This document shows positions 1-13,259 of a stretch of 64,000 bases of DNA, piece after piece. Source of the stretch: Pseudomonas japonica (GTDB taxonomy: Bacteria; Pseudomonadota; Gammaproteobacteria; Pseudomonadales; Pseudomonadaceae); the NCBI RefSeq assembly GCF_013522925.1, contig NZ_JAAMQU010000001.1, positions 434,001 through 498,000 of the forward strand, written 5' to 3'. Numbering within the stretch: the stretch's first letter is position 1; every line of letters starts with the position of its first letter. The translations under genes were made by a program, and so were the position numbers. The notes under the pieces are model-generated. The model made no database searches and had not been told where the DNA came from. It saw only the letters and a list, made by a program, of their open reading frames with translations.

Positions 1-909
1 TTGCTGTTCGACCGCATCGGTAGCCATGCACTGCCTAGGCATTATGTGGACACGCTTCGGCGTGCGGGTGTGCAAGTACATGCCTTCGCTGCAGGCAGAG
101 CGGGCCTTAACCGGTTCCAGGTCAACTTCCGTAACCATCGGAAGATAGTGGTGGTGGACGGCAAGATAGGTTTCTTGGGCGGGCACAACGTAGGGGATGA
201 ATACCTGGGCGACCGCCCTCCCCTTAGCCCTTGGCGAGATACGCACGTTTGGGTCACAGGCCCGGCCGTGGCGTGCTTGCAGGAAAGCTTCGCGGAGGAC
301 TGGTTCTGGGCGGCGCGGGAACTGCCCCCTTTACTACTGCCGGACGCTTATCCGGAGGAAGGTGCGCTATGCCAGGTACTCCCCTCGGGGCCGGCCGACC
401 CGCAGGAGACCTGCGCACTGTTCTTTATCGAGGCGATCAATAGCGCAAAACGACGCCTGTGGATTACTACCCCCTACTTCATTCCCGACGAAGCCGTCTT
501 TGCCGCGTTGCGCCTGGCGGTGATGAAGAACGTAGACGTACGCATACTTATGCCGTCCCGCCCGGACCATCGGATCGTGTACGCCGCTTCAAGCCTCTAT
601 GCGAGCGAGGCGGTACGAGCTGGCGTGCGAATCTTCCGGTACCAGCCAGGCTTCCTTCATCAGAAGGTTGTGCTCATAGATGACGATATCAGCGCCATAG
701 GCAGCGCTAACCTGGACAACCGCTCGTTCAGGCTCAATTTCGAGGTGATGTTGCTCACGGTCGATACGGGGTTTACCGCTGAAGTGGCCGCGATGCTGGA
801 GCAGGATTTTTCGGAGGCGGTAGAGATGACCGTGGCGGACAGCAAGAATACCCATAGGCTGCTCAAGCTGGGCATGCGCGTGGCGCGGCTGATTTCCCCG
901 GTGCTTTGA
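1..909 (+). CDS. cls: Cardiolipin synthase, C-terminal part (5' end outside the window)
   Basis: The frame is already open at base 1, so the N-terminus (normally two membrane helices) is missing; 302 residues of a family of about 480 are present. Two phospholipase D-type HKD motifs are visible: H46-K48-D53 (context [11 protein letters not shown]) and H220-K222-D227 (context HQKVVLIDD), each followed by the expected G-S/G-x-N stretch ([19 protein letters not shown]). This family joins phosphatidylglycerol units to make cardiolipin at the inner membrane. It converges on glmS and ends 50 bp from its stop codon. The family call is secure; which of the host's several cardiolipin synthases this is cannot be decided from the fragment. 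Confidence 0.93.
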   Translation: MLFDRIGSHALPRHYVDTLRRAGVQVHAFAAGRAGLNRFQVNFRNHRKIVVVDGKIGFLGGHNVGDEYLGDRPPLSPWRDTHVWVTGPAVACLQESFAEDWFWAARELPPLLLPDAYPEEGALCQVLPSGPADPQETCALFFIEAINSAKRRLWITTPYFIPDEAVFAALRLAVMKNVDVRILMPSRPDHRIVYAASSLYASEAVRAGVRIFRYQPGFLHQKVVLIDDDISAIGSANLDNRSFRLNFEVMLLTVDTGFTAEVAAMLEQDFSEAVEMTVADSKNTHRLLKLGMRVARLISPVL

Positions 910-922
910 TGTGTAGAGAGAA

Positions 923-946
923 GGGGGCGGTTGGAGCCGCCGCCCT
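923..946. terminator. GC-rich hairpin between convergent cls and glmS
   Basis: GGGCGG (925-930) pairs with CCGCCC (940-945), flanked by G-rich and C-rich runs that could extend the stem. It lies between the stop codons of two convergent genes. The U-tract is poor on both strands, so efficiency is uncertain. Confidence 0.45.
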
Positions 947-996
947 CCCCCCCGCAGGCTTACTCCACCGTTACCGACTTCGCCAGGTTACGCGGC
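930..996. other. attTn7 site (TnsD-binding end of glmS plus downstream insertion point), apparently empty
   Basis: The last codons of glmS (962-996, minus strand) keep the conserved segment that TnsD recognises in E. coli and Pseudomonas (gcgtaacctggcgaagtcgg in the coding sense). Tn7 normally inserts about 25 bp beyond the glmS stop, here near base 935. No Tn7 end or tns gene follows; the cls gene starts at once. The site is assigned by homology and position only. Confidence 0.65.
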
Positions 997-2792
997 TGGT
1001 CCACATCCGTGCCCTTGAGGACGGCAACGTAATAGGACAGCAGCTGCAGCGGCACGGTATAGAGGATAGGCGCCAGTGCGTCGATGATGTGAGGCATCGA
1101 CACCACGGTAGTACCGGGGCCATTGCTCAGCTGGGCATCGGTATCGGCGAATACGACCAACTCTCCGCCCCGCGCCCGCACCTCCTGCAGGTTGGATTTG
1201 AGCTTTTCCAACAGCTCGTTGTTCGGCGCAACGGTCACCACTGGCATGTCGGCATCGACCAAGGCCAACGGCCCATGTTTAAGCTCGCCTGCCGGATAAG
1301 CCTCGGCGTGAATGTAGGAGATCTCCTTGAGCTTGAGCGCGCCTTCCATCGCCACCGGGAACTGAGCCCCACGCCCCAGGAACAAGGTATGGTGTTTTTC
1401 GGCAAACAGTTCCGCGACCTTCTCGACCGTGGCATCCATGGCCAAGGCTTCGCCCAACCGCACAGGCAAGCGGCGCAACTCTTCTACCAACTGTGCTTCA
1501 AGCCCTGACTCAAGCGTACCCTGCACCTGCCCGAGTGCCAGCGTGAGCAGCATCAACCCAACCAGTTGGGTGGTGAATGCCTTGGTGGAAGCGACACCGA
1601 TCTCCGGCCCTGCCTGCGTCAGCAGGGTAAGGTCCGACTCTCGTACCAGAGAGCTGATACCGACGTTGCAGATCGCGAGGCTGCCCACAAACCCAAGCGC
1701 CTTGGCATAACGCAACGCTGCCAAGGTGTCAGCGGTTTCCCCTGACTGGGATATGGTGACGAACAAGGTATCCTGCGGCACGACTACCTTGCGGTAGCGG
1801 AACTCGCTGGCGACTTCGACCTGACACGGGATACCAGCCAGCCCTTCAAGCCAGTACCGTGCAACCATGCCTGCGTGATAACTGGTGCCGCACGCGACGA
1901 TCTGAACGTTTCGTACCTGTTTGAACAGCGCATGAGCGCCTGGCCCGAACGCTTCCACCAACACCTGGTTTTCACCCAGTCGGCTTTCGAGCGTGCGCTG
2001 AACAACCTTGGGCTGCTCGTGGATTTCCTTGAGCATGAAATGGCGGTATTCGCCTTTGTCTGCCGCCTCCCCTCCTTCGTGGTATTGAACTACTTCACGA
2101 ATAACCGGCTGACCGTCCGGGGTCCAGATGCGCAGGCTATCCTGGCGAATCTCCGCGATATCGCCCTCCTCCAGGTACATGAACCGGTCCGTCACCTGGC
2201 GTAGCGCTAACTGGTCGGACGCCAGGAAGTTTTCTCCAAGGCCCAATCCGATCACCAGAGGGCTGCCACTGCGTGCTGCAACCAGGCGGTCGGGCTCTGC
2301 AAGGCTGACCGCTGCCAGGCCGTAGGCCCCGTGTAGCTGGCCAACGGTTACCCGTAGGGCTTCGATCAGGCTACCGGCGCTTTGAAGTTCACGATGGAGG
2401 AGATGAGCAATGACTTCGGTGTCGGTTTCCGACTCGAATACATAACCCTGATCGGTCAGCATGGCCCGAAGTGGTTCGTGGTTCTCGATGATGCCGTTGT
2501 GCACAACCGCCACCCCATTGGAGAAATGAGGGTGGGCATTGCGTTCGTTAGGCGCGCCGTGAGTCGCCCAGCGAGTGTGTGCGATACCCAAGCGGCCCAC
2601 GAGTGGCTGTTCCTGCAACGAAGCTTCCAGCTCGCTTACCTTGCCCGTGCGGCGGCGGCGCTCAAGCGTACCGGCGGTAGTAACCAGCGCTACGCCGGCA
2701 CTGTCATAACCGCGGTACTCAAGGCGCTTGAGGCCTTCGAGCAGGATGGCCGCTATGTTACGTTCGGCGATGGCGCCAACGATTCCGCACAT
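960..2792 (-). CDS. glmS: Glutamine--fructose-6-phosphate aminotransferase (isomerizing)
   Basis: This enzyme converts fructose-6-phosphate and glutamine to glucosamine-6-phosphate, the first step of UDP-GlcNAc synthesis for peptidoglycan and LPS. The 610-residue protein starts MCGIVGAI, exposing Cys2 as the N-terminal nucleophile of the class II glutaminase domain (about 1-240). Two SIS sugar-isomerase domains follow (about 285-610), with [10 protein letters not shown] and SQSGETADT motifs and the C-terminal KSVTVE of the family. Length is normal. It lies 4 bp downstream of the DeoR-type regulator gene, so the two are probably co-transcribed. No glmS ribozyme is expected in this group and none was seen. 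Confidence 0.98.
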   Translation of the reverse strand: MCGIVGAIAERNIAAILLEGLKRLEYRGYDSAGVALVTTAGTLERRRRTGKVSELEASLQEQPLVGRLGIAHTRWATHGAPNERNAHPHFSNGVAVVHNGIIENHEPLRAMLTDQGYVFESETDTEVIAHLLHRELQSAGSLIEALRVTVGQLHGAYGLAAVSLAEPDRLVAARSGSPLVIGLGLGENFLASDQLALRQVTDRFMYLEEGDIAEIRQDSLRIWTPDGQPVIREVVQYHEGGEAADKGEYRHFMLKEIHEQPKVVQRTLESRLGENQVLVEAFGPGAHALFKQVRNVQIVACGTSYHAGMVARYWLEGLAGIPCQVEVASEFRYRKVVVPQDTLFVTISQSGETADTLAALRYAKALGFVGSLAICNVGISSLVRESDLTLLTQAGPEIGVASTKAFTTQLVGLMLLTLALGQVQGTLESGLEAQLVEELRRLPVRLGEALAMDATVEKVAELFAEKHHTLFLGRGAQFPVAMEGALKLKEISYIHAEAYPAGELKHGPLALVDADMPVVTVAPNNELLEKLKSNLQEVRARGGELVVFADTDAQLSNGPGTTVVSMPHIIDALAPILYTVPLQLLSYYVAVLKGTDVDQPRNLAKSVTVE

Positions 2793-2796
2793 ACAT

Positions 2797-3570
2797 TTAC
2801 TCCTGGCTAGGGGCCGCGCAGATCAACTTCACGCCGCGGGCCTGGATCGACTGACGAGCCTGCTCGGAAAGACGATCATCGGTGATAAGGGTGTGGATAC
2901 TGCTCCAGGGCAGCTCCAGGTTTGGAATACGCCGGCCAACCTTGTCGGCTTCGGCCATAACGATTACTTCGCGCGCGGCCTCAGCCATCACCCTACTCAA
3001 ACCGAGCAGCTCGTTGAAGGTTGTAGTGCCGCGTTCAAGGTCCAGGCCGTCTGCACCAATGAATAATTGGTCGAAGTCGTAGGAACGCAGCACCTGCTCG
3101 GCGACCAGGCCTTGAAAGGATTCGGAGTGCGGGTCCCAGGTGCCGCCTGTCATGAGCAGGACCGGTTCAGGTTCCAGTTCGCGAATAGCAGTCGCTACAT
3201 GGAGCGAGTTGGTCATCACTACCAGGCCCGGCTGCTTCCCCAGCTGAGGAATCATCGCGGCCGTTGTGCTGCCACTGTCGATGATGATGCGCGCATGCTC
3301 TTTGATGAGGGATACGGCGGCTTTGGCGATCGCTAGCTTATGAACCGAAACTTTTTGGGTGGCTTCAGCGATCATTTCCTGAGGGACAGGTACAGCACCA
3401 CCATAACGACGCAGCAGCAAGCCGCTGGCTTCCAGTGCCGCGAGATCTTTGCGAACCGTGACTTCGGATGTCTGGAAATGCCGCGCCAGCGCTTCTACGG
3501 TCACTTCGCCCTGCGCAGTGAGCAGGGCGAGGATGGCATGGCGCCGTTGGGGTGTGTTGCGTTTCGTCAT
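2797..3570 (-). CDS. glmR: DeoR-family transcriptional regulator upstream of glmS (GlmR-like)
   Basis: A 257-residue repressor-type protein. The N-terminal DeoR winged helix-turn-helix (about residues 5-58; [17 protein letters not shown]) is followed by the DeoRC sugar-phosphate-sensing domain with the DSGSTT and GADGLD motifs. The ATG at 3570 ([10 protein letters not shown]) was preferred to an upstream ATG at 3609 because it matches the family N-terminus and the promoter lies just beyond it. Its position between glmU and glmS matches the P. aeruginosa gene called glmR, so a role in tuning amino-sugar synthesis is likely. The ligand is not evident from sequence. Confidence 0.88.
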   Translation of the reverse strand: MTKRNTPQRRHAILALLTAQGEVTVEALARHFQTSEVTVRKDLAALEASGLLLRRYGGAVPVPQEMIAEATQKVSVHKLAIAKAAVSLIKEHARIIIDSGSTTAAMIPQLGKQPGLVVMTNSLHVATAIRELEPEPVLLMTGGTWDPHSESFQGLVAEQVLRSYDFDQLFIGADGLDLERGTTTFNELLGLSRVMAEAAREVIVMAEADKVGRRIPNLELPWSSIHTLITDDRLSEQARQSIQARGVKLICAAPSQE

Positions 3571-3607
3571 GGTTGCGCTTTCTTTCGTTCCGAAAGTTAC
3601 TGCGCGC

Positions 3608-3636
3608 ATTCAATCGCTTGCCCCGCCTGGTGTCAA
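3608..3636 (-). promoter_or_regulatory. Candidate sigma70 promoter for glmR-glmS
   Basis: On the minus strand TTGACA (3631-3636) and TTGAAT (3608-3613) are separated by 17 bp, between the glmU stop and the glmR start. The -35 is perfect; the -10 is only fair. Confidence 0.5.
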
Positions 3637-3655
3637 CCCCAACCGGAGGTGGCTG

Positions 3656-5020
3656 TTATGGTTTTTTCTTTTCCGGGCGCTTCCACCCTTCTATGTTCCT
3701 TTGGCGTGCCCGCGCTACACCAAGCTGGCTCTCAGGCACGTCAGTGGTGATGGTCGAGCCAGCGGCGGTAGTGGCACCGTTGCCCACACTTACGGGGGCA
3801 ACCAGGGCGTTGTTGGACCCGATAAATACATCGTCACCCAACACCGTTCGGAATTTATTGGCTCCATCGTAGTTGCAGGTAATGGTGCCAGCACCAATAT
3901 TTGCCCGGGCGCCGATGCTGGCGTCTCCCAGGTAGCTAAGATGGCCAGCCTTGGCGCCTGGGCCCATGTGAGCGTTTTTGAGTTCCACGAAGTTACCCAC
4001 ATGCGCTTTTTCGTCCAGCACAGTACCAGGACGCAATCGAGCGAACGGGCCAGCGTCCGCACCCTCGCCTACTACAGCCCCTTCAATGTGAGTAAAGGGT
4101 TTGATGATCGCCCCGCGCTTGATCACCGAATCCCGAATGACCACATTGGCGCCAATCTGTACGTTGTCCTCAATCACTACCCTACCTTCGAGCACCACGT
4201 TGATGTCGAGGATGACATCTCGCCCCGCGATCACATCGCCGCGTATATCAAGGCGAGCTGGATCACGCAGGGTTACGCCTTCGGCCATCAACCGTTCGGC
4301 TTCGCGCATCTGATAGAAACGTTCCAGCTGTGCCAGCTGGCGGCGGTCATTGGCGCCCTGCACTTCCATCGCTTGTGAAGCGCTGTGGGTAACTATCTCC
4401 AGGCCATCCGCCACCGCCATGGCAATCACATCAGTGAGATAGTATTCGCCTTGAACATTGTTGTTCGATAAGCGCGCCATCCACCCTGCCAATTGTGCGG
4501 TCGGGAGCGCCAGAATGCCCGTATTGCCTTCGCAGACCGCCCGCTGGGCCTCGTTGGCGTCTTTATGTTCCACGATTGCCGTTACCTTCCCTTGGCCATC
4601 GCGGATGATGCGGCCGTAACCGGTAGGGTCTGGCAACTCGACCGTAAGCAGCGCCAGCTGGTTTTCGCTCGCCTTCTCAAGCAAAGCCCGGAGCGTCTCT
4701 GCGCGGATGAGGGGAACGTCACCGTACAACACAAGCGTTGTGGCCGAGGCCAAACCATTCTGGGCTTGGGCAACTGCATGTCCCGTACCCAGCTGTTCGG
4801 CCTGGACCACAAACTGAATATCTTCATCCCGGAAGGCTTCTCGCACCTGCTCTGCACCATGGCCGATCACAACGTGAATACCCACAGGGGCAAGTTGCCT
4901 GGCACTGTGGATAACATGCCCGAGCATCGAGCGGCCAGCAACCGGGTGGAGCACCTTGGGTAAAGCCGAGCGCATACGAGTGCCTTGGCCGGCAGCGAGG
5001 ATAACGATATCGAGAGACAT
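3656..5020 (-). CDS. glmU: Bifunctional UDP-N-acetylglucosamine pyrophosphorylase / glucosamine-1-phosphate N-acetyltransferase
   Basis: GlmU acetylates glucosamine-1-phosphate and then uridylates it to give UDP-GlcNAc. The 454-residue protein has the nucleotidyltransferase signature LAAGQGTRM near residue 8 with the PKVLH segment, then a left-handed beta-helix acyltransferase domain (about 250-454) rich in hexapeptide repeats ([22 protein letters not shown]). Length is normal. Together with glmS in the same cluster it supplies the cell-wall amino sugar. It follows the atp operon terminator, so it needs its own promoter in the 77-bp gap. A perfect DnaA box lies inside the gene at 4906-4914. 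Confidence 0.98.
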   Translation of the reverse strand: MSLDIVILAAGQGTRMRSALPKVLHPVAGRSMLGHVIHSARQLAPVGIHVVIGHGAEQVREAFRDEDIQFVVQAEQLGTGHAVAQAQNGLASATTLVLYGDVPLIRAETLRALLEKASENQLALLTVELPDPTGYGRIIRDGQGKVTAIVEHKDANEAQRAVCEGNTGILALPTAQLAGWMARLSNNNVQGEYYLTDVIAMAVADGLEIVTHSASQAMEVQGANDRRQLAQLERFYQMREAERLMAEGVTLRDPARLDIRGDVIAGRDVILDINVVLEGRVVIEDNVQIGANVVIRDSVIKRGAIIKPFTHIEGAVVGEGADAGPFARLRPGTVLDEKAHVGNFVELKNAHMGPGAKAGHLSYLGDASIGARANIGAGTITCNYDGANKFRTVLGDDVFIGSNNALVAPVSVGNGATTAAGSTITTDVPESQLGVARARQRNIEGWKRPEKKKP

Positions 5021-5032
5021 GGAAGGCCTGGG

Positions 5033-5069
5033 GATAAAAAAGAAAAAGGGTAGCCGAGGCTACCCTTTT
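5033..5069 (-). terminator. Rho-independent terminator of the atp operon
   Basis: An 11-bp stem (5045-5055 with 5058-5068, AAAGGGTAGCC and its complement) with a very short loop is followed on the minus strand by TTCTTTTTT. It lies just after the atpC stop codon. Confidence 0.88.
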
Positions 5070-5097
5070 ACTCAATCACACAAAAAGCGTGGTGGAG

Positions 5098-5523
5098 TTA
5101 TCCACCGTATTTTTTGCGGATCTGCTGCACGGTACGAAGCTGAGCAGCCGCTTCGGCCAAGCGGGCGGCTGCCGCGCTGTAGTCGAAATCGGAGCCTTTC
5201 TCGTGCAGGGCCTTCTCGGCAGCCTTTACGGCGTCCTGAGCAGAGGCTTCATCAAGATCGGCGGCGCGCTGCACGGTATCGGCCAAGACCTTTACCACGT
5301 TCGGCTGCACTTCAAGGAAACCACCGGAGATGTAGAACACCTCGGCTTCGCCACCTTGCTTGATCAAGCGGATCGGACCCGGTTTCAGGTCCGTAAGCAA
5401 CGGCGCATGGCCTGGAGCGATACCAAGATCACCCAGGTTACCGTGCGCGATCACCATCTCTACGAGGCCGGAGAAGATCTCCCCTTCCGCGCTGACGATA
5501 TCGCAATGGACAGTCATAGCCAT
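5098..5523 (-). CDS. atpC: ATP synthase F1 epsilon subunit
   Basis: The epsilon subunit is part of the central stalk and inhibits ATP hydrolysis. The 141-residue protein has the N-terminal beta-sandwich ([17 protein letters not shown]) and the C-terminal two-helix arm rich in alanine (about 90-135). It is the last gene of the atp operon, 43 bp after atpD and immediately before a strong terminator. The start [10 protein letters not shown] matches other Pseudomonas AtpC proteins. Confidence 0.97.
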   Translation of the reverse strand: MAMTVHCDIVSAEGEIFSGLVEMVIAHGNLGDLGIAPGHAPLLTDLKPGPIRLIKQGGEAEVFYISGGFLEVQPNVVKVLADTVQRAADLDEASAQDAVKAAEKALHEKGSDFDYSAAAARLAEAAAQLRTVQQIRKKYGG

Positions 5524-5566
5524 CTACTTGCCTCAACCTGAAAGCGCCCGTTGCCGGGCGCCGGGA

Positions 5567-6970
<1,404 letters not shown>

Positions 6971-7831
6971 TTAAACCGCGGCAGCGCCGCCGACGATTTC
7001 CGAGATCTCTTGGGTGATCGCAGCCTGACGCGCCTTGTTGTAGACCAGCTGCAATTCGCTGATCAGATCACCGGCGTTATCAGTGGCATTCTTCATGGCG
7101 ATCATCCGCGCCGCTTGCTCAGAAGCGTTGTTCTCCACCACTGCCTGGTAGACCTGCGACTCCACGTAACGCACCATCAGGCCGTCGAGCAGCTCTTTGG
7201 CGTCGGGTTCGTACAGGTAATCCCAGTGATGCTTGAGCGCTTGATCCGGGGTTGCAACCAACGGTACCAACTGCTCTACCACAGGCTTCTGCACCATGGT
7301 GTTGACGAACTTGTTGGACGCTACGCACAGGCGGTCGATACGGCCTTCGAGGTAGGCGTCCAGCATCACCTTGACGCTACCGATCAGATCATTGATCGAC
7401 GGCTCTTCGCCCAGGTGGCTGATTGCAGCGACAACGTTACCGCCAAAGCTGCGGAAGAACGAAGCGCCTTTGCTGCCCACCACGCACAGGTCGATTTCCA
7501 CGCCCTTGTCGCGATTGGCAGCCATGTCCTTGACCAGGGCCTTGAACAGGTTGGTATTCAGGCCACCGCACAGGCCGCGATCACTGCTCACCACAACGTA
7601 GCCGACACGCTTTACAGCGCGCTCGACCATGAACGGGTGACGGTATTCGGGGTTGGCGTTGGCCAGATGTCCAATTACCTGGCGGATGTGGTCCGCATAG
7701 GGACGGCTAGCAGCCATGCGCAGTTGTGCCTTGCGCATTTTGCTGACCGCCACCTTTTCCATGGCGCTGGTAATTTTTTGCGTGCTTTTGATGCTCGCAA
7801 TCTTGCCGCGAATCTCTTTTGCGCCTGCCAT
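6971..7831 (-). CDS. atpG: ATP synthase F1 gamma subunit
   Basis: The rotating central-stalk subunit. The 286-residue protein starts [20 protein letters not shown], the usual N-terminal helix, and ends with the paired C-terminal helix that contains [17 protein letters not shown]. The mid-region [10 protein letters not shown] is conserved. It lies 48 bp after atpA in the same operon. Confidence 0.98.
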   Translation of the reverse strand: MAGAKEIRGKIASIKSTQKITSAMEKVAVSKMRKAQLRMAASRPYADHIRQVIGHLANANPEYRHPFMVERAVKRVGYVVVSSDRGLCGGLNTNLFKALVKDMAANRDKGVEIDLCVVGSKGASFFRSFGGNVVAAISHLGEEPSINDLIGSVKVMLDAYLEGRIDRLCVASNKFVNTMVQKPVVEQLVPLVATPDQALKHHWDYLYEPDAKELLDGLMVRYVESQVYQAVVENNASEQAARMIAMKNATDNAGDLISELQLVYNKARQAAITQEISEIVGGAAAV

Positions 7832-7879
7832 GTTTCACCTATCAGGTTAGCAAGCGGGGGCCGAAGCCCCCGCTGCGGC

Positions 7880-9424
7880 TTACCAGGTCTGGGTGGCCTT
7901 GAACTTCTCGATACCCGCCTTGATACCGGCGTCGATCTCGTCGTTGAAGTCGCCCTTCACGTTGATCTTGGCCAACAGCTCGGCGTGATCGCGGTGGAAG
8001 TAAGCAATGAGCGCCTGCTCGAAGCTGCCGATCTTGGAGATTTCCACGTCGGTCAGGAAACCACGCTCGGCGGCATACAGCGACAGCGACATCTCGGCGA
8101 TGGACATTGGCGCGTACTGCTTCTGCTTCATCAGCTCGGTAACGCGCTGACCATGCTCCAGCTGCTTGCGGGTCGCTTCGTCCAGGTCGGAAGCGAACTG
8201 CGCGAACGCAGCCAGTTCACGGTACTGGGCCAGCGCGGTACGGATACCACCGGACAGCTTCTTGATGATCTTGGTCTGAGCGGCACCACCCACACGGGAT
8301 ACCGACACACCGGCGTTGACCGCCGGGCGGATGCCCGAGTTGAACATGCCGGACTCGAGGAAGATCTGGCCGTCGGTGATCGAGATCACGTTGGTTGGAA
8401 CGAACGCCGAAACGTCGCCAGCCTGGGTTTCGATCAGCGGCAGAGCAGTCAGCGAGCCGGTTTTACCGGTCACGGCGCCATTGGTGAACTTCTCTACGTA
8501 TTCCTCGGATACGCGGGATGCGCGCTCCAGCAGGCGGGAGTGGAGATAGAACACGTCACCCGGGTAGGCTTCACGGCCTGGCGGACGGCGCAGCAGCAGG
8601 GAGATCTGGCGGTAAGCCACGGCCTGCTTGGACAGGTCATCGTAAACGATCAGGGCATCTTCGCCGCGGTCGCGGAAGAATTCGCCCATGGTGCAGCCCG
8701 AGTAGGGTGCCAGGTACTGCAGCGCGGCCGATTCGGAAGCCGAAGCAGCAACGATGATGGTGTTCGCCAGCGCGCCATGCTCTTCGAGCTTGCGCACGAT
8801 GTTGGCGATGGTGGACTGCTTCTGACCGATAGCCACATATACACAGAAGACACCACTGTTCTTCTGGTTGATGATGGCGTCGATGGCCAGTGCGGTCTTG
8901 CCGATCTGACGGTCACCGATGATCAGCTCGCGCTGGCCACGGCCTACCGGGATCATTGCATCGACGGCCTTGTAGCCGGTCTGCAGAGGCTGATCCACGG
9001 ACTTACGCCAGATAACGCCCGGCGCAACTTTTTCAACCGCGTCAGTTTCGGTGTGGCCCAGTGGGCCCTTGCCGTCAACCGGATTACCCAGAGCATCGAC
9101 AACGCGACCCAGCAGGGCCTTGCCGACCGGCACTTCCAGGATACGGCCGGTGCACTTGGCACTCATGCCTTCGGCCAGAGAGGTGTAGGCACCCAGGACC
9201 ACGGCACCTACCGAGTCCTGTTCCAGGTTGAGCGCCATACCAAAGACGCCGTCCGGGAACTCGATCATTTCGCCGTACATGACGTCGGTCAGACCGTGGA
9301 TCCGCACGATACCGTCAGACACGCTGACTACGGTACCTTCGTTGCGGGCCTGAGAGGTGACATCGAGCTGGTCGATGCGCCCCTTGATGATTTCGCTAAT
9401 TTCGGAAGGATTGAGTTGCTGCAT
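7880..9424 (-). CDS. atpA: ATP synthase F1 alpha subunit
   Basis: The non-catalytic nucleotide-binding subunit of F1. The 514-residue protein carries GDRQIGKT at 170-177 (P-loop) and the alpha-chain signature [17 protein letters not shown]. Length is normal for the family (about 513). It begins 21 bp after atpH within the operon. Confidence 0.99.
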   Translation of the reverse strand: MQQLNPSEISEIIKGRIDQLDVTSQARNEGTVVSVSDGIVRIHGLTDVMYGEMIEFPDGVFGMALNLEQDSVGAVVLGAYTSLAEGMSAKCTGRILEVPVGKALLGRVVDALGNPVDGKGPLGHTETDAVEKVAPGVIWRKSVDQPLQTGYKAVDAMIPVGRGQRELIIGDRQIGKTALAIDAIINQKNSGVFCVYVAIGQKQSTIANIVRKLEEHGALANTIIVAASASESAALQYLAPYSGCTMGEFFRDRGEDALIVYDDLSKQAVAYRQISLLLRRPPGREAYPGDVFYLHSRLLERASRVSEEYVEKFTNGAVTGKTGSLTALPLIETQAGDVSAFVPTNVISITDGQIFLESGMFNSGIRPAVNAGVSVSRVGGAAQTKIIKKLSGGIRTALAQYRELAAFAQFASDLDEATRKQLEHGQRVTELMKQKQYAPMSIAEMSLSLYAAERGFLTDVEISKIGSFEQALIAYFHRDHAELLAKINVKGDFNDEIDAGIKAGIEKFKATQTW

Positions 9425-9445
9425 TGCTCTGCTGCCCCTTCAAAC

Positions 9446-9982
9446 TCAAGATTTCAGTGCTTCGGCAAGCTGCGCGATTTTTCCGCGCACCGAGCCATCG
9501 ATTACCAGGTCACCGGCGCGGATGACGACACCACCAATAAGGCTGGCATCCTCCGCAGCGTGCAGTCGCACTTCCCGGCCGAGCCGTGCACTGAGAACCT
9601 TGGCGAGTTTGTCTTGCTGTTCTTGGTTCAATGCGAAGGCACTGGTGACATCCACATCCACGGATTTTTCCTGTTCGGCCTTGTACAGGTCGAACAGCGC
9701 CGAGATCTCCGGTAGAAGGAGAAGACGGTCATTTTCCGCGGCAATGTGGATGAAATTACGTGCCTGTGCATCAAACTTCTCACCGCATACCTGAATAAAG
9801 GCTGCGGCCTTTTCTGCGCTCGTCAGTCGCGGGGCCTTGAGCAATTGCCGCATGGTGCCGTCTTCCGACACCGCTGCAGCCAGGCCGAGCATGGCTGACC
9901 AATTGGCCAGTTGCTGGTGGGCCTGGGCATGCTCGAAGGCCGCCTTGGCGTAAGGTCGGGCCAACGTGGTCAGTTCTGCCAT
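9446..9982 (-). CDS. atpH: ATP synthase F1 delta subunit (OSCP)
   Basis: The delta subunit joins the peripheral stalk to the top of F1. The 178-residue protein opens with [14 protein letters not shown], the conserved N-terminal helix, and ends with [20 protein letters not shown], the C-terminal signature. It sits 12 bp after atpF. Confidence 0.97.
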   Translation of the reverse strand: MAELTTLARPYAKAAFEHAQAHQQLANWSAMLGLAAAVSEDGTMRQLLKAPRLTSAEKAAAFIQVCGEKFDAQARNFIHIAAENDRLLLLPEISALFDLYKAEQEKSVDVDVTSAFALNQEQQDKLAKVLSARLGREVRLHAAEDASLIGGVVIRAGDLVIDGSVRGKIAQLAEALKS

Positions 9983-9994
9983 GATCGCCCTCGC

Positions 9995-10465
9995 TTAAAT
10001 TTCAGCGGCCAGTTTGTTGACCAGCTCCGCGTGCGCGTTTTGATCGATAGACGATCCCAGGATTTTCTCTGCGCCAGTGACAGCCAGCAGGCCCACTTGG
10101 GCACGCAAGGCATCCTTGGCGCTGTTCAGTTCCTGCTCGATCTCTGCCACAGCCTGTGCTTTCACACGCTCTGCCTCGACGCGAGCCTGTTCACGGGCTT
10201 CGTCGACGATCTGAGTGCCACGCTTCTTGGCCTGCTCGATGATCTCGGCAGCTTGTGCCTTGGCTTCGCGCAGTTGTTGACCCGCTTTATCTTGGGCCAA
10301 TTCCAGGTCGCGAGCAGCACGGCTGGCAGCGTCCAGACCATCAGCGATCTTCTTCTGGCGTTCCTGCAGAGCCGCGATGACCGGAGGCCATACGCACTTC
10401 ATGCAGAACCACACGAAAATGAAGAACGCAACGGACTGGCCTATCAGGGTTGCATTAATGTTCAC
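9995..10465 (-). CDS. atpF: ATP synthase Fo b subunit
   Basis: The b subunit forms the peripheral stalk as a dimer. The 156-residue protein has one N-terminal membrane helix (about residues 7-26, [20 protein letters not shown]) followed by a long charged coiled coil (about 30-140). It lies 54 bp downstream of atpE. Confidence 0.97.
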   Translation of the reverse strand: MNINATLIGQSVAFFIFVWFCMKCVWPPVIAALQERQKKIADGLDAASRAARDLELAQDKAGQQLREAKAQAAEIIEQAKKRGTQIVDEAREQARVEAERVKAQAVAEIEQELNSAKDALRAQVGLLAVTGAEKILGSSIDQNAHAELVNKLAAEI

Positions 10466-10519
10466 GCCAACACCTCGCTCGTTCGTTGTACATCACACCA
10501 ATCACTCGAAATCGAGTGA

Positions 10520-10807
<288 letters not shown>

Positions 10808-10850
10808 TTAGGTTTTCTTAGGTTTAAAGCGGTAAAGCAAAGTATTCACA

Positions 10851-10913
10851 GAGCCGTCTCGACGCAGGCGCCGGGTTGCGGCTCTCCTTCCTGAGGGGTG
10901 AGCCTCGGGAAGG
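10851..10913 (-). promoter_or_regulatory. RNA hairpins in the atpB-atpE spacer
   Basis: Within the 159-bp gap there are two inverted repeats: GAGCCG near 10851 with CGGCTC ending near 10885, and CCTTCC (10886-10891) with GGAAGG (10908-10913), the latter extended by GAGG/CCTC. Neither has a U-tract, so these are more likely mRNA processing or stability elements than terminators. The function is inferred. Confidence 0.45.
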
Positions 10914-10936
10914 ACATAAGACGCGCCAGACGAGCC

Positions 10937-12230
<1,294 letters not shown>

Positions 12231-12304
12231 CGTTCTGACTCCTGGAGGTCGGCCCGCCGTAAAACCACGACTTGGCATAGAATGTGCCGACAAAATGCGC
12301 GCAG

Positions 12305-12333
12305 AGTATAGGGGCGGTTCAGCCCCTGTTCAA
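12305..12333 (-). promoter_or_regulatory. Sigma70-type promoter of the atp operon
   Basis: On the minus strand TTGAAC (12328-12333), a 17-bp spacer and TATACT (12305-12310) give a near-consensus promoter about 75 bp upstream of the atpI ATG. The spacer itself is an inverted repeat, AGGGGC/GCCCCT with a 6-nt loop, which could also fold in RNA reading out of parB. Confidence 0.75.
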
Positions 12334-12377
12334 CTACCGGCTTGGCTTTTCCGACTGGTCGCTTGAAACTCATTGTT

Positions 12378-13250
12378 TCAGCGAATGTGAGCAAGCACTC
12401 CCTGGAGTTCGTCCAGCGAGTTATACCGGATCACCAACTGGCCTTTGCCCTTGTCTCCGTGTCGAATCTGCACCGCAGACCCCAGCCGCTCTGCGAGGCG
12501 TTGTTCCAGCCGAGCGATATCCGGATCGATGCGCTGCTCTTTTTCAGGCTGCTCTGTGGTGTTGAGCCACTGGCGTACCAGTGCCTCGGTTTGGCGCACG
12601 GTAAGGCCGCGTGCGACAACATGTCGCGCCCCATCAAGCTGGCGCTCGTCCGGCAGCCCTAGCAATGCCCTGGCGTGACCCATCTCAAGGTCGCCGTGAG
12701 CCAGCATCGTCTTGATGCCCTCAGGCAAAGTAATCAAGCGCAGAAGGTTGGTCACCGTAGCCCGCGATTTGCCTACCGCTTCGGCAACCTGCTGTTGGGT
12801 CAGCTGGAATTCCTGCTGCAAACGCTGTAACGCGATGGCCTCTTCCAACGGGTTGAGGTCCTCGCGCTGGATGTTCTCGATCAGGGCCATGGCGATGGCC
12901 GTTTCGTCGGGCACCTCCCGTACCATCGCCGGGATCCGCTCTTGCCCGGCCTGCTGACTGGCGCGCCAACGCCGCTCACCCGCAATGATTTCATAGCGAC
13001 CGCCGCCAATGGGGCGCACTACGATCGGTTGCATGACGCCTTGGGAACGAATGGACTGAGCCAGTTCCTCAAGGGCCTGGGGGTCCATGTCACGGCGTGG
13101 CTGGTATTTCCCGCGTTGGATGACATCAAGCGGAAGGTATTGCAGTTCCTTTTCGTCCAGCCGAACCGCCTGGGCTTCAAGCACCGAGGCCGAGGGGCCG
13201 CTGAGCAGCGCGTCGAGCCCGCGGCCCAGCCCCCGTTTCTTCACAGCCAT
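12378..13250 (-). CDS. parB: Chromosome-partitioning protein ParB
   Basis: ParB binds parS, spreads by CTP-dependent clamp loading and organises the origin for segregation. The 290-residue protein has the N-terminal CTPase/ParB domain with GERRWRAS at 91-98 and ENIQREDLNPLEEA, a central helix-turn-helix (QQQVAEAVGKSRATVTNLL), and a C-terminal dimerisation segment. It lies 9 bp after parA. Two parS sites are in recF, about 11 kb away. Confidence 0.97.
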   Translation of the reverse strand: MAVKKRGLGRGLDALLSGPSASVLEAQAVRLDEKELQYLPLDVIQRGKYQPRRDMDPQALEELAQSIRSQGVMQPIVVRPIGGGRYEIIAGERRWRASQQAGQERIPAMVREVPDETAIAMALIENIQREDLNPLEEAIALQRLQQEFQLTQQQVAEAVGKSRATVTNLLRLITLPEGIKTMLAHGDLEMGHARALLGLPDERQLDGARHVVARGLTVRQTEALVRQWLNTTEQPEKEQRIDPDIARLEQRLAERLGSAVQIRHGDKGKGQLVIRYNSLDELQGVLAHIR

Positions 13251-13259
13251 TGGATTTCC

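Noticed and set aside
5090-5105. TTATCCACC near the atpC stop as a DnaA box
   Set aside because: It has one mismatch at a conserved end base and no neighbouring boxes. Only perfect boxes were counted outside the two clusters.
7010-9715. A 901-codon open frame on the plus strand opposite atpG, atpA and atpH
   Set aside because: It is antisense to three certain ATP synthase genes. The translation has no recognisable domain, and such frames are common opposite GC-rich Pseudomonas genes.
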